DNA of 60,399 nt from Cudoniella acicularis (lineage: Eukaryota > Ascomycota > Leotiomycetes > Helotiales > Helotiaceae), in contig JAAMPI010000140.1 in assembly GCA_013054445.1 (NCBI GenBank), forward strand, positions 1-60,399, written 5' to 3'. Numbering within the stretch: position 1 is the stretch's first letter; the number at the start of each line of letters is the position of its first letter. A model generated the notes under the pieces. The model worked only from the letters and a program-made list of their open reading frames with translations, had not been told where the DNA came from and ran no database searches. Both the position numbers and the translations under genes were made by a program. Positions 1 to 10,921 of this stretch are shown here, piece after piece.

Positions 1-1058
1 TCCTCCGCCTCGAAGTCTGCCACCGTCCTACACTCCCACGCCCACGCCAAACATCCCTTTAAAATCCCCTCCGAATTTACATCCCGCCGACCCCGAACGC
101 AAGGACTCCGTCCTACATCCACGCGTAGCAGTTTTGCTAGGAGTAGAAAAACATTGGCATTTCCCGCTGCTCTTCTGCCGCGCGCTGAGCACCGCGCCGG
201 CGGCATGGTGGGGTCTGCGATGCGCGCTTACATTTATGGGGGAGTTGTTGATGGATGAGAAGGGAGTGGAGGTTGTTGGGGGCCTTTGGAGTGTGGAGAG
301 AAGGTTTAGGGTCACGGAGGTGTTCCTGGCGGTACTTTGGGTATGTTCTTATCTAGGATGAAGGTCTTGTGAGGATTGGGAATTACAAGAAGGCAGAGTG
401 AGAAATGAATGGAGAGATGTAATGCTGATTTGATTGCTGGAAGTGTTGCGCATCGGCATATTTATCCTTCTTTTTCACAGACTGTCTGATGTCCCGCTGG
501 TTCGTTATATCCCTTGCTATGGCTGTCCCAAAATTTCGGAAATATTTATTAATTATTGGCAATCTAGGCTTTTAAACTACACACCTCAAGGTACGATCTC
601 TCTTGCTCTTTATTTCGAGAAGCCGAATTATAAATTAAACCCTCTCCAGCAACACTTGTCCGCCTCCTCACCATAAATTCCGTCAATGCCTACATAACAT
701 CCTGGGTCCTTTACCTCTCAGGCGGCTCCGAAGATCCACGTCTTCTCCTCCCAGCTTGGATTAGTATAGCCAGCGTTCGTCTCCCTCCCTTGCCAAGATC
801 ATCAATTAACAAAAATCACAGACCCTTACTTTCCTTTACCACCTAACGCACCCGCGCCTCGCAATTCTGAAAGAAACCTCCCTCTCCATATCCGTTTTCT
901 CCATCGCCTCCTTCATATCTATGGTCAGCTTGCTATTGCAACTACATCTCACGCGGGCGAACGATCCCCCAGTGCCTCTATTCGAAATAGCGAAGTGTGT
1001 GTGGGAATATGTGAAGATTGGGATAAGATGGATTGGAATGGTGGGTAGGGATATCTAG
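1..1058 (+). CDS. eos1: EOS1-like ER N-glycosylation protein, 5' end outside the window
   Basis: EOS1 is a multi-pass ER membrane protein needed for normal N-glycosylation and oxidative-stress tolerance in yeast. Five exons fit: 1-340 (incomplete), 444-499, 568-590, 650-774 and 822-1058. All junctions are GT-AG and all phases match. The joined protein carries family-typical stretches: LLGVEKHWHFPLL, RALSTAPAAWWGLRCA, ERRFRVTEVFLAVLW, then SAYLSFFFTDCLMSRW, LLNYTPQ, SWVLYLSGGSEDPRLLLPAW and, near the end, SISVFSIASFISMVSLLL followed by PLFEIAKCVWEYVKIGIRW. Several of these are membrane segments. Exon 3 is only 23 nt, so automatic callers could miss it. The start codon and N-terminus lie upstream of base 1. 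Identity rests on recognition of the family pattern; exon structure is read directly. Confidence 0.85.
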
Positions 1059-3124
1059 GGATCAGAGGAGAATGGAGTTTTGAGGAGTTTTGATGGGTTG
1101 TGATGTACATAGGTAGATCTTGTGTATGGAATCTTTGAACCAACTACACTTATGCTTCGAAAGCGCTTGGATATAGCTAAACTGAGCTTTTCTGTGCAAA
1201 ATTTGCATGCAGGCGAGCAAGGTAAAAAGTAATAAATAGTTTTGAATTAGCGGTACTGCATGGTGGCTTCAGAATTCCATGATTCTTTGCCATCCAATTT
1301 ACTCGGAGTGGTCCCGGGATTCAAAGTACAAGTGTACAGTAGAGACCTAGGAGGGATAAGGAGAAGACTTCCACTCTCTTAGCTCTTGCCGACTTTACAT
1401 GCCACTATTAAAATACTCTAGAGTTCGTTCGTTCACTCATTCATTCGCTTATTTCTTGATTCTTCTATTCGCTCGTCGGCTCTTTCGATTTCGCTCTCTC
1501 GGTCGCTCGTGATTGAAGTGCGGGTAGATTTTCCATCTTCAAAGATAAAGAATCAGAAAAGTCCGATGATGACGTTGATGAAGAAGAACTTGAGATGCCA
1601 TTGTGCCCCGTCTGTGAGGCTGCAATAGTGCTGTCTCTGTAAGCTACATGGTTACAAGCACACGGTATTAATAGATAATTAAGTCATCAACTGAGCTATT
1701 ACCGGTATTCACTCTTTCTCGTTATCTTCTTCCTTCCTTCTTATATAAGTAGTTCAAGTTCAATTTAATTCCCAAATCACGTCATACCCCTTTTGTACCT
1801 TCATAGCTATCCACCCTCTCAGGCGGAACCCTAGTCTTGAAGACCCAATCTCATGAGTCTTAATCGAACCAGTCATCGAGTTATATGAGCATTTATGAGT
1901 TTATTGTTCCTTACCTAACCTGGCAATCTTCCTATTCCTCCTAAATCCCGTCTATCAATCAATCCACGGATTTCGAGCACAAACAAATCAACTAACCATA
2001 GCACTCGCAATGACAAAGGCCCTTGGTCACTCCTACACAGACACACACTCAAAGGCCGAAGAGCTGTAAGAGGAAATGAGGCAAGAAGAGATATTTAAGG
2101 GCATGCGGGAAGAAAGCTAGGCATACTACCTACAGCTTCAGGAAGAGAGTCGGGCAAACCGCTAGCAAATCAACATGTTTTTCGCCACTCTTGCCGCTCT
2201 CATCGCGGCTCGGTGCTCCTTCTCCGACTAATCGAACGGTTTGTCCTCTTCAATTGTATTTCAGAGGCTGGAATTTCTTTTAATCTTATAGTGAATACGG
2301 TAGTATACCTTCTCCTACACTAGCAGAAGAGCTTGAGTACTGTCAAAACTGGAATTCGGTTGTTTGTTAGATTATTGTTCGTTCGTTCGTTCGTCAAGCT
2401 CTATTTCTCATGTTTTTCATTCTGTATTCACAAAAGACCAGCTAGTCGTGGCACCTCGTGTTTTTACTGTAGAAACAGCTGTATTTTTTAAGCTCCTAAA
2501 AGAAACAGGATATCATTAAGCGGGGTTCGGAGGAGGTGTTTGTTGTCAACTCGGATATTTCTAGATTCGAAGAATGGGGTTTCCTTTTCTATGGGAATGA
2601 CATATCGTAGGATTGCAAACTGTATTTGTTGGCTGCGCAACAAAATTGTAGAAAGTCATCTAACTTCTAAGAAGGCAAAATTGGATGGTGATTGTGATAT
2701 CAGTATGCTTTCGCTCTATTTACTACTTTGCAAATTTAGGTGTGGATTTGGAGAAATGAAATTAGTAACTAGGAAAGTCATTAGAATTGCGTTTTTATAA
2801 CTAGTTAAAATTATTGGCCGGATGCATCGAGGGGAGAAACCAACTCAAACGATGATAGATAGCATTAGACAGTTAGGTCTCTAGAAGTATTGCTTCAAAC
2901 ACAGAACCATTATGTTCAGTCATTAAATATGCTAGCTTGTGAATAATCTGCACCGCCCCCGCCCACCTTCCTTTCCGCCAGTGTTAAGCTCAAAGAGTGT
3001 CTTAAAGAAATTCCTTCTCATCTACAACATTTATTCCATCTCACCAATCTAATAACATCCTCATCCCAAGTACGCAATTTACCACCAGTTCTCAATTCCC
3101 CAAGACAAAGCTTAGGAAAAAAGC
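1059..3124. other. Intergenic region, no supported gene
   Basis: About 2 kb between the stops of EOS1 and the symporter, whose 3' ends face each other. I see short simple repeats, AT-rich stretches and only short frames without splice or family support. A Glu-rich frame near 2050-2162 is broken by three stops. The last 200 bases before 3124 should hold the symporter 3' UTR. Confidence 0.5.
1423..1447. repeat. Short tetranucleotide microsatellite (TTCG/TTCA)
   Basis: A run of TTCG units grading into TTCA units lies in non-coding DNA. A second GTTC run of about 4.5 units lies at 2377-2394. Probably neutral. Confidence 0.6.
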
Positions 3125-5591
3125 TTAGAAGAACTTTCCCTTGTGGTCGACAGTAACGATTCCCTCCCTGCTATCGCTATGAATCTCAGTGCTGTCCGCA
3201 TACTCTGGCTGGCCCTCAACCCTTCTGTCAAGGTACACAGGGCGATCCAAGGCATCGAATCTCTCGCCCTTGAGCTTCGCGTAAGCGAATTGGTAGGTGA
3301 TTCTCGCAGCAAAGGCCGCAAGTCCCCAGAGAAGACCACCGAATGGAGCAGCGACGAAGGCTCCGAAAGCACTCCAGTCGTTGCCGTAGAGGCCATTTTC
3401 AAGAAGGATGAGATTTGCACCATCTTGGGCATTGCCGAAGTAAATGGTGCCGAAAATGAAGACGGTCAAAATGCCTCCAAATCCTCCGACTACAACTTCA
3501 AATCCGCGCCACCAATAAAAGCGGTCGCTGAGGCCGAGGACTAATACTGGAATGGATGATGCGGAGAAGAGGTCGGAGATCAAGTATATTTGAAGAATAC
3601 TTGGCGCCTTGAGTGCAAGAACCACAACAGGGAAAATGATTGCGACGACAGCACCACGAATCCACCAGATGTTAAGCTTATTGCGGAAGAGATCGTTGGA
3701 AGCTGTGGAGACCATGGCAGATTGAAAACTGTCGAAGGCAGCGGTGGAAAGGGAGACGACCATGACCAGGACGATTCCCACAGTCCAGGCTGGGAGTTGC
3801 TCCAGCAAGTAGAAGAATGCTACACTTCCATCTTGATCGGGGTTGTTTGGGTCGAATGCGCCTGACCAAACGGCGATGAAGCCGGTAGAACCCACGAGTG
3901 TGAGGATGACGAGCGTGACGACTGTGGCAATGGAGACACCGATCCAGAGGTCTTTATCAGTCTTCGAAGCAAATGTTCGAATCCAGAAGTTAGAAAGGAA
4001 GAAGTCGTTGGTGAGAACTGCAACAGGTAAGATGTACAGCAGCTGCCATCCCAATAAGCTCGCATCTGTCAAGCCTGATGATGGAATCAAGCTTTTATCA
4101 ATTTTGGTCTCCACGCCAATGGTAACTGTAGCGATGATAACTATGCAACGTTAATTGGTAGGTTTTGAAATAAGATCATGAGTGAACTTACTCAGACCAA
4201 TGACCATGGCACCTTGGATGTTATCTGTTATAAAGGAGATTTTGAATCCTCCCAAGGCTTCGAAGAACTTAGTGACTTCTCTTGAAAGTTAGATTTGACA
4301 ACTTACAAGTGTATATCGTGGTAACAACACATTCAACGATAACCATAGGCAGTCCATTCATTCCAGTCAAGGCGTTCATGATCTGCTGCAAAGCTGACAA
4401 CTCAGCTACCATGTAAAGAAACATGGTAGCACAAGTTAAGAAACTGATGTATATTGCAGTAACCACTCCATATCTTTGCCGGGTCCACTCAGTCAAAACG
4501 AAGCCTTCAGGGCATTTTGCTCTAATGATTGGCCCGAGATAGGCAAAGATCATTAGAGGGGCAGCAGACGTAATAGCATAAATGACTGTGCCTTGAACAC
4601 CAGTGATTGTAGCGAGCTGAGGGTATGAGAACAAGATACCCGATCCGAGTGCTGATTCGAGGAGAGTCTACAGTTAGCGGTTTATTTGTGGAAAAAGGAA
4701 GGGGAAATCATCAAAGCGGCAGACACTTTCCCACGCAAGCATTAACTTGATCGAGTATTTACGGTGCAATCTCAGCTTCGTCTCAACAGGACCAGGAATT
4801 TCTTCTGCATGCAATGCTGTAGAGGTTGAATCCCTGGTAACTGTGTTGACTTGGCGCCCGTAGTGAAGCCGCGCTGCTCCTTCCCAGTTCCCTTCCTCAT
4901 CGTTTTGGAATTGCCAAGTAGCCAGTGCAGACTGATACGGAAGGGTTCTGAGAAAGAGACAGCGGTGGTGATGAATACGAACCTCTTCACACATTCTCTC
5001 TCAAGCACTTTCATAAGGTTGCTTTGCGTTTGTTGGGTTGGCGATTGGACATGCTGCCGCATTTTGCTTGATTCACAGCATGTTGTTGCTCGATGTACTA
5101 ACCAGACGCGATGAAATTCAAGGCCAGTGGAAAAGCTATATTTGGTCAGCAAAATTTCTAAGATGAAAGGGCAACTCATGGGCCATCAGGATCTCGTCTT
5201 CTCAAGACGCCTTTTGGTCGGGAGATCTGGTGACCTCAACGCCAAATCTAGGAGCTAGGCAAAGTGTGGGGGGTCGCTGAGAGGGTTTTTCTGACCAGTC
5301 TGAGTTCTATTGCCCGAGAGATACTCCCCCTAATGGCACAATTAGATCGTGATTCCCAAAGAGAGAAATCTGGCTGAGCAATGGAAGATGTCGAATTCTA
5401 CCTTCGTTTGATGTCGAAGTCGCCACGCAATGTAACAGCCGACTACTCTAAAGAGTGAACAATGATTAGCCCACAGCCTTGTGTAGATCCCGGGCACTGC
5501 AATTCAGCTTAATGCCTCTTCTGACATACAAGAAAGCTCCATATGAAAGGTAGATGATGGCATTGCTCGCCTGGGTAGATGGTTGACCCAT
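3125..5591 (-). CDS. Sodium:solute symporter (Dur3/urea-transporter-like), 533 aa
   Basis: A plasma-membrane solute:Na+/H+ symporter of the SSS family; the closest pattern I recognise is the fungal urea-transporter-like branch, but substrate is inferred. Seven exons read leftward: 5591-5530, 5447-5402, 5329-5296, 5135-5103, 4651-4307, 4257-4192 and 4140-3125. Phases match throughout and total 533 codons plus stop. The short 5' exons give the first membrane segment (SYGAFLVVGCYIAW) and GEYLSGNRTQT, then AFPLALNFIAS joins ALGSGILFSYPQL. Later motifs include GGFKISFITDNIQGAMV, DFFLSNFWIRTFASKTDKDLW and STAAFDSFQSAMVSTASNDL, all typical of the family, followed by a short charged C-terminal tail. 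Intron 4 (4652-5102) is 451 nt, far longer than the others. The gene is intact, although its first four exons are too short to stand out as reading frames. Confidence 0.88.
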
Positions 5592-6197
5592 CTTGAATCT
5601 GCTTCCAAGAGCGCTGTCAGAAAAGCTGTTGGGGAAGAGGCTTGATAAGAGCTACAGAGTGAGAGGGAGAGTAGAGAGGAAAATGTAGGACTTTGAAGGC
5701 TCTCAATCAACGTGAGGGAAGATGTTTAGAGAGATCAGCCCATGCGATGGGTTTTGATAAAAAATTCGAAGACTAGGAAGTGTTATCACGTGCAGGATGT
5801 GGGCCTGAGGCTCGGAAGTACAGCGGTACAGCACAGTGAACCAGGGTCCGTAGGCACTAGAATCACGTGACTACTCACATAAAGGACCGAGAGATCAAGG
5901 GGCTAAAGGATTACTTTCAAGTCCTTAACTTATTAGCTTCTAAATAAGAAAGTTTTATATAATAAATAGAGATTACTTTTAAATAAAAACTTTATATTTA
6001 ACCTTATATTTGAAATTAATCTGTATTATAAATTCATACGAACCAACCCTATACAACTATCTAGATAGGGTTACATGGTGGGTAAACTAAGTATATAGGC
6101 TCAATAGATGCCTGAGGGTATCCCACCGGGAGGTAGAGGTACCTGGCCATGCTAATAACCGTAACAGTAATCCTTTCTTTATTACACTACGCTAACA
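5592..6197. other. Intergenic promoter region with an AT-rich patch
   Basis: Lies upstream of the leftward symporter and downstream of the leftward gene at 6198. Contains CACGTG-type motifs at about 5785 and 5863, and a strongly AT-rich patch at 5925-6060 that could be a remnant of RIP-mutated repeat. No gene seen. Confidence 0.5.
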
Positions 6198-7004
6198 CTA
6201 TCTTGCATTTTGGTACCACTCCAGATAACCCTTTATAAACTCCACCAGGCTGTGAAACACAAGACCTTCGTCCATGCCCGGCACAAACAGATACCTCCAC
6301 GCCCACTCGGCGAAGGAATCTTCACTACCCGCTGTCGCCGGCTCTGCAACGCACTGGCAGTAAACAACGTAGCTGCCTCCACCATACATCGAACTCCCAC
6401 ATTGCCATCCCGCCGTAATCTCCCACCCCTCGCCGAGCCGGATCTGCACCAGTACATCGAGTTCCTCTCTGCTCAGCACCCGTGCCACAAGTCCCTGGAC
6501 AGCAGCCGTGACGGAGGTTTCCTGATGCATGGGTAGGCCAGGACCTGTCAAACCGCCGACGAGGGTCAACAGAGTCTTATACTCGGCCGGCACCACGAGC
6601 TGTTGCGCTGACGATGACCCGTCTTCGGTCTCCCGGCCGGAGTTCAGCGCCGTCTCGAGGTTTGCTAATATGCGCCCTTGGACTTCTGCTGGGTACGGCG
6701 GCAGCGTCCCATCAGACAGAACCCCAGGTGCGAAGAAATCCTCGACCTTTTGCACGCGGGCCTTCAAGTTCGCCGTCCACGCGTTATCGTGCCAGAGTTC
6801 TGCGACGATACGTTCGACGTCGTCTGGATCTTCGGAGTTGATGTCGATGGGCGGGCCGCCATCGAGGTCTTGCAGCTCTCTCGTGAGCGTGGCGCGGTTC
6901 AAAGCTATGACGGTTTCGCGATACTCCTCAAGAGCGGTGGAGAGCTGTTGGGCTGCGTCAGTGATTGATAGGTTTTGGACATTTGCAGTGTCAATGTCTG
7001 CCAT
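6198..7004 (-). CDS. Hypothetical protein, 268 aa, single exon
   Basis: One uninterrupted frame, GC-richer than its flanks, so very likely coding. The N-terminal half is acidic and helical (residues about 1-95, beginning MADIDTANVQNL). A central stretch, VVPAEYKTLLTLVGGLTGPGLP, resembles the start of SMI1/KNR4 (SUKH) domains, and the C-terminal part has a GWQCGSSMYGGGSYVVYC core followed by LVEFIKGYLEWYQNA. There is no signal peptide or membrane segment, so a cytosolic protein is likely. The SUKH resemblance is weak and from memory of the fold pattern only; I would treat the function as unknown. The neighbour at 7302 runs the opposite way, so the two share a roughly 300-bp promoter region. 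Confidence 0.7.
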   Translation of the reverse strand: MADIDTANVQNLSITDAAQQLSTALEEYRETVIALNRATLTRELQDLDGGPPIDINSEDPDDVERIVAELWHDNAWTANLKARVQKVEDFFAPGVLSDGTLPPYPAEVQGRILANLETALNSGRETEDGSSSAQQLVVPAEYKTLLTLVGGLTGPGLPMHQETSVTAAVQGLVARVLSREELDVLVQIRLGEGWEITAGWQCGSSMYGGGSYVVYCQCVAEPATAGSEDSFAEWAWRYLFVPGMDEGLVFHSLVEFIKGYLEWYQNAR

Positions 7005-7301
7005 TGCGTTATGGTATCAAGAGCGATGGACGATATTGTACCAAGGTGGTCACACACCAAGTTTGGACACTTTGACATGAGCTGGCTGTGTGATATTGAG
7101 GTATAGGTAATTGTTGCGTTGACTAAGCGCTAAGAATTCAGCGATGCAGGTGAGCTGCTGTCTGTAGCCGTCTGCAGATCAGCAATATCCTTACAGTATA
7201 CCCATCCGCTTTACCCGCTGACATATCTTGTTGATATAAGTCGTAACCGCGAGCGAGCAGAGAGTCTGTTGGCATGGCACTCCTGCTGAACTAACCTCAG
7301 T

Positions 7302-9649
7302 ATGGCCAATCAATACCTCCGAACTATTCTCCTACCCCTCGGTACATTAGCTATGATGCTTCAAACCCCCGGTCCCGACCTGGCAGTCTTACACATCCAT
7401 CAAGCGCTAAGCGAGTTTCTCCGCCGAGGCCAAATTTCCATTGAACTGTTCCCACCCCTCTCCATCTACCTGGGTGCACATCTCCATGCATCGGCCTTGG
7501 CATGGCTAAGCTTCGCGGCACAAGCTGGCATGATTTTGATCGTGTGCCAGGTCGTCCTGGCACCCGTAGCCTTCAGCAGACCGAGTCTTGGGGTGTTGAT
7601 GTTACCCCTTTTCGGAGCATTGGGTATGAGAAGCATCTCGGATTCCGTCACCCTGAGCAGTGAGTGCTCAGATCTGTTTCTCGTCATAGCCGCAGCAACT
7701 GCTTTCCTCCCACATACATTTGCACAACCCTTTTGTTATGTTCCCGCAGAGATTTGGGTCGTTGCGGCCATGATGCTCGGCTGGCGGAATAATGACCCTG
7801 TTGTTTTATTTATCTTGCTTTTTATACAAAGGATCACTGCCGCGCTAAGAATGTTAGAGAATCCAAGTGCTTCAGTGGTTAGTTGATTTCGTTAGTGGCG
7901 ATATTGCTTTCAGTCCATCCCTAACATGCACGCACTTAGCTTCGGGTATCACTAAACCTTCTTCGACAATTCCTCTATACTACAGCAGTGTCTTCGTGTA
8001 TTGTGATTGCGGCCTTTACTCTCGCATATCCAACATCCGAACAAAAAGCCGGAGGCAACTATAATTTGCGCTACCTCTCCCCATCAGCACGGCGCACAGC
8101 TCGACAACTTACAATACACCCATTTAAAGAATTACCTAAAGGTAGACTGAGTATTCCAAAGTATGCCTACCAATCCCGTCAATGCCGGTATAGCTCACCG
8201 ATGTTACAGGTATGCATTGATCCCTGAACAGCCAATTTCATTGTATATACCTCAAGCCGGCTTCCTCTGGACCGACTCAATGGCTTGGTTTGAAAACCAT
8301 AGTACCTTCCTCCCTGTTCCAGCAAGGCTCAGGGATCCCGTACCGTTTCCAGTCGGTCGAGCCAATCAAATCTTGAATTTCACGCACCGGGCTATCTTTT
8401 CTGATCAGATTCGCCGAGTTGGTGAGCTCTCTGCAACCGCCTAGTTCAAATGTGCAATCTCTAATTCAAACTAGAGTTATGGGCTTTGGAACAAGCCATG
8501 GAAAAGGATGACTACAATCCCCTCAACGAGGCCATCACCGGCTATATCTGGCCGAGGGAACATATTCGTTTGAGAAGCTTGACTTCCGGTGGGTTTCTTG
8601 GCGTTGAGGCGGGGAAGAAAAGTATTGTTGATAGTGTACTGAATCTCGAGCATGATCCGGGTGATGTCTTTCAGCGGTGGCGCGTTAGGTTGCATTTTCT
8701 CCTCCACCCACCCCACTTCCTCAATGTCACTACACTCACTAACCCTCCCAAAGCGTTTCCTCCTCTGCCGACCCCTTGCATTCAACTTGGAGTCTCGACT
8801 ATGACCCCTATCACGATAGTGGCTTCCGCCTTTACAACGCCGCTAGTGCATGCTTTCTTTCGACCTCGTACCGCTCATTCCCAGACTGGGACGGGTTATC
8901 TAAAAACGACTCAGTACTAAAGGAGTTGAAACTTGAGCTCGAGGCTACCTGCAGCGGCGGCGTGAGACGGCAAGCTTCAACTTTATTTGTAATTGATGGT
9001 GAGGCAACTCGTCTTTGACAATACGTATAGAACACCAGAGCCACTAACTCTCATAACCAGGTCACCAGGTTCATAGACAGAAATCCGCCAAGGATCATAA
9101 TGCATTCTGGTGGCCCCCAAAACTCAGGGCGACACAAGCCATCGAGCGTACCTTTGAGATCCTTTCAGCCATATGGAAACTGTACGTTGATTCTTCCCCT
9201 TAGTCTTCGAGCTCGTCTACTCTCCGCCCTTGCGCATCCGCTAACAGATTCCCCAAAGCCACCGCTTCCGCTCTAAGTTCGCTCATTTGCAAGATACTCC
9301 ACCAGAGCTGACCGCATCATACGCCCCTAAGCTCAATATAGACCCACCCAATATAACCAGCCAGATCGCACACTACTGCGATCAAATTCTCATTACCACA
9401 TACTTGTCATTCTGTCTCCTAGTCAAACGTCGTGCATTTGGCCTAGACAACAACTCCACTAAATATGGAACCTCATATCACCACCTCTGCACCTGGTTCG
9501 TAATTGAGCATCTCGTTCGTCGCCAAATCGTGTCACGGCTGGCGGCGGTCATGTCACTTCTCGCTTGGCGGGGCCTGTTAGAGGAGATTGCTCGATTCGT
9601 TGAAACGTCAGTGTCTAAGAAGAGGGAACTTAAAAGAAGCGCGGACTGA
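7302..9649 (+). CDS. Multi-pass membrane protein with MIR-like loops (PMT-related?), 659 aa
   Basis: Seven exons fit with matching phases: 7302-7877, 7940-8160, 8210-8421, 8475-8688, 8754-8998, 9061-9181 and 9259-9649. Residues 1-230 contain several hydrophobic segments. Residues about 230-500 are hydrophilic and carry beta-rich repeats such as EHIRLRSLTSGGFLGVEAG and SGFRLYNAASACFLSTSYRS, followed by STLFVIDGHQVH, an arrangement like the MIR (beta-trefoil) loop of protein O-mannosyltransferases. The C-terminal part has further hydrophobic segments around YLSFCLLVKR and AAVMSLLAWRGLL. The N-terminal region has an FPPL where mannosyltransferases have HPPL, and I see no DE catalytic pair. I therefore read it as a distant or inactive relative of the PMT family, or an unrelated MIR-like membrane protein. 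Gene model fairly sure, family uncertain. Confidence 0.7.
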
Positions 9650-10921
9650 GTCAAGTAGTTGCTATTGTTCACATCTAAAATGCTACTTCGATTTGTAACC
9701 CTAATGAGATGCATTCCTATTAAGTGTTCACTTCCTCTACGCTTAGCGACCATTTTCAGGGCGCCTTGGTCGGCGATTCTGTCATGGTACGAGAGATAAA
9801 TGTCTCGTATTCAAATAGATATTCTTGTCTGCGTGATACTGTTAGCACAGTGTGCATTTGTGATGGTTAAGTACCGCACTTAGAATATAAACTCTCATTG
9901 TCCCACAACTTGTGAGACATATTTATCGTTTTTGACATTGCGCTTATAAGGTATAACAAATAAATAATAATTTATTTATAATCTTGTTTATTTATTATTT
10001 GCTTTATTGCGATTGGGTTCTAGATTTAAATATCCCTCACATGCCGTGGGGCAATGAAAGCTTAGGTATATCAAAATTTTACGATACGCTTGATTTTGTG
10101 TATTGCACGTGATCAAGTGTTACTTTTCAGCGAGCGTCCATTTCCATGCATCTTATTTACGTTATCTTGCCAGAGTAATCATTCTTGTTTTTTTATTGGC
10201 TTGGAAGTAGGCTATTCGCTGTGTGAGTCTAGAAAATACTGCAAAGTAAGCATACGAATCTTATATTACGTTACACAAGGTCCACTGTTTCTGAGTGTTT
10301 TACTCGTTTACCGTTTTTTTGCATTTCCCCCAACGAGGCCCTATGGTGATTAGTAAACTCTCACTGCTCTTAATCAGCATCTTACGTTATGATACCCGAG
10401 AAATGTTTAAACTTCCAAGATTTCTGCAGTGTATGACTCAGACACGCATGCTGATACAGGGTTGAGCGCGGGGGTTAATCTTGTTTGAACACCCTCCCAA
10501 ATCTCGATTAACACACAATTTTATATTTTCTGTACTACCACTTGATATCCGCATTATCTCAGATTCTCACGCATGTATGCAATAATAGCCGAACCTGGCG
10601 CTATTGATCTCTGCTTCTCATATTACCTATTATCATAACGTTTAAACCTGGCATGTATTGGTTAAGAAGCTTACGAATAAGTTGGCAAGGGCTCAATGGT
10701 CATTCTACTTCACCTCATCCTACATGATTTATGTGATTTATAGTAGCCCAAGCACCCCCTAGGTCTTGCACCAGTTAGAGTTGCATTCCATCATAAAGTT
10801 CTATACTTACAATATGCTAATGTCTGGAATATTTCCGGTGTATATGCTAATGCTGTCTGTGACAGCCAGTGAGCAGTACATAGCTAGTATGAGTATCCCA
10901 CTCTAGTTTCAAGAGACTCAT
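9650..10921. other. Intergenic region, AT-rich, no supported gene
   Basis: About 1.3 kb without a reading frame I would support. It holds an AT-rich quasi-palindromic stretch near 9955-10005. The part from about 10800 onward should include the promoter or the missing first exon of the large downstream gene. Confidence 0.5.

Noticed and set aside
28..315. Minus-strand 95-codon frame at the window start
   Set aside because: Lies opposite the well-supported EOS1 first exon.
2050..2162. Glu-rich frame (EEMRQEEIFKGMREES) in the first spacer
   Set aside because: Contains three stops in 50 codons and no start in frame; too short to call.
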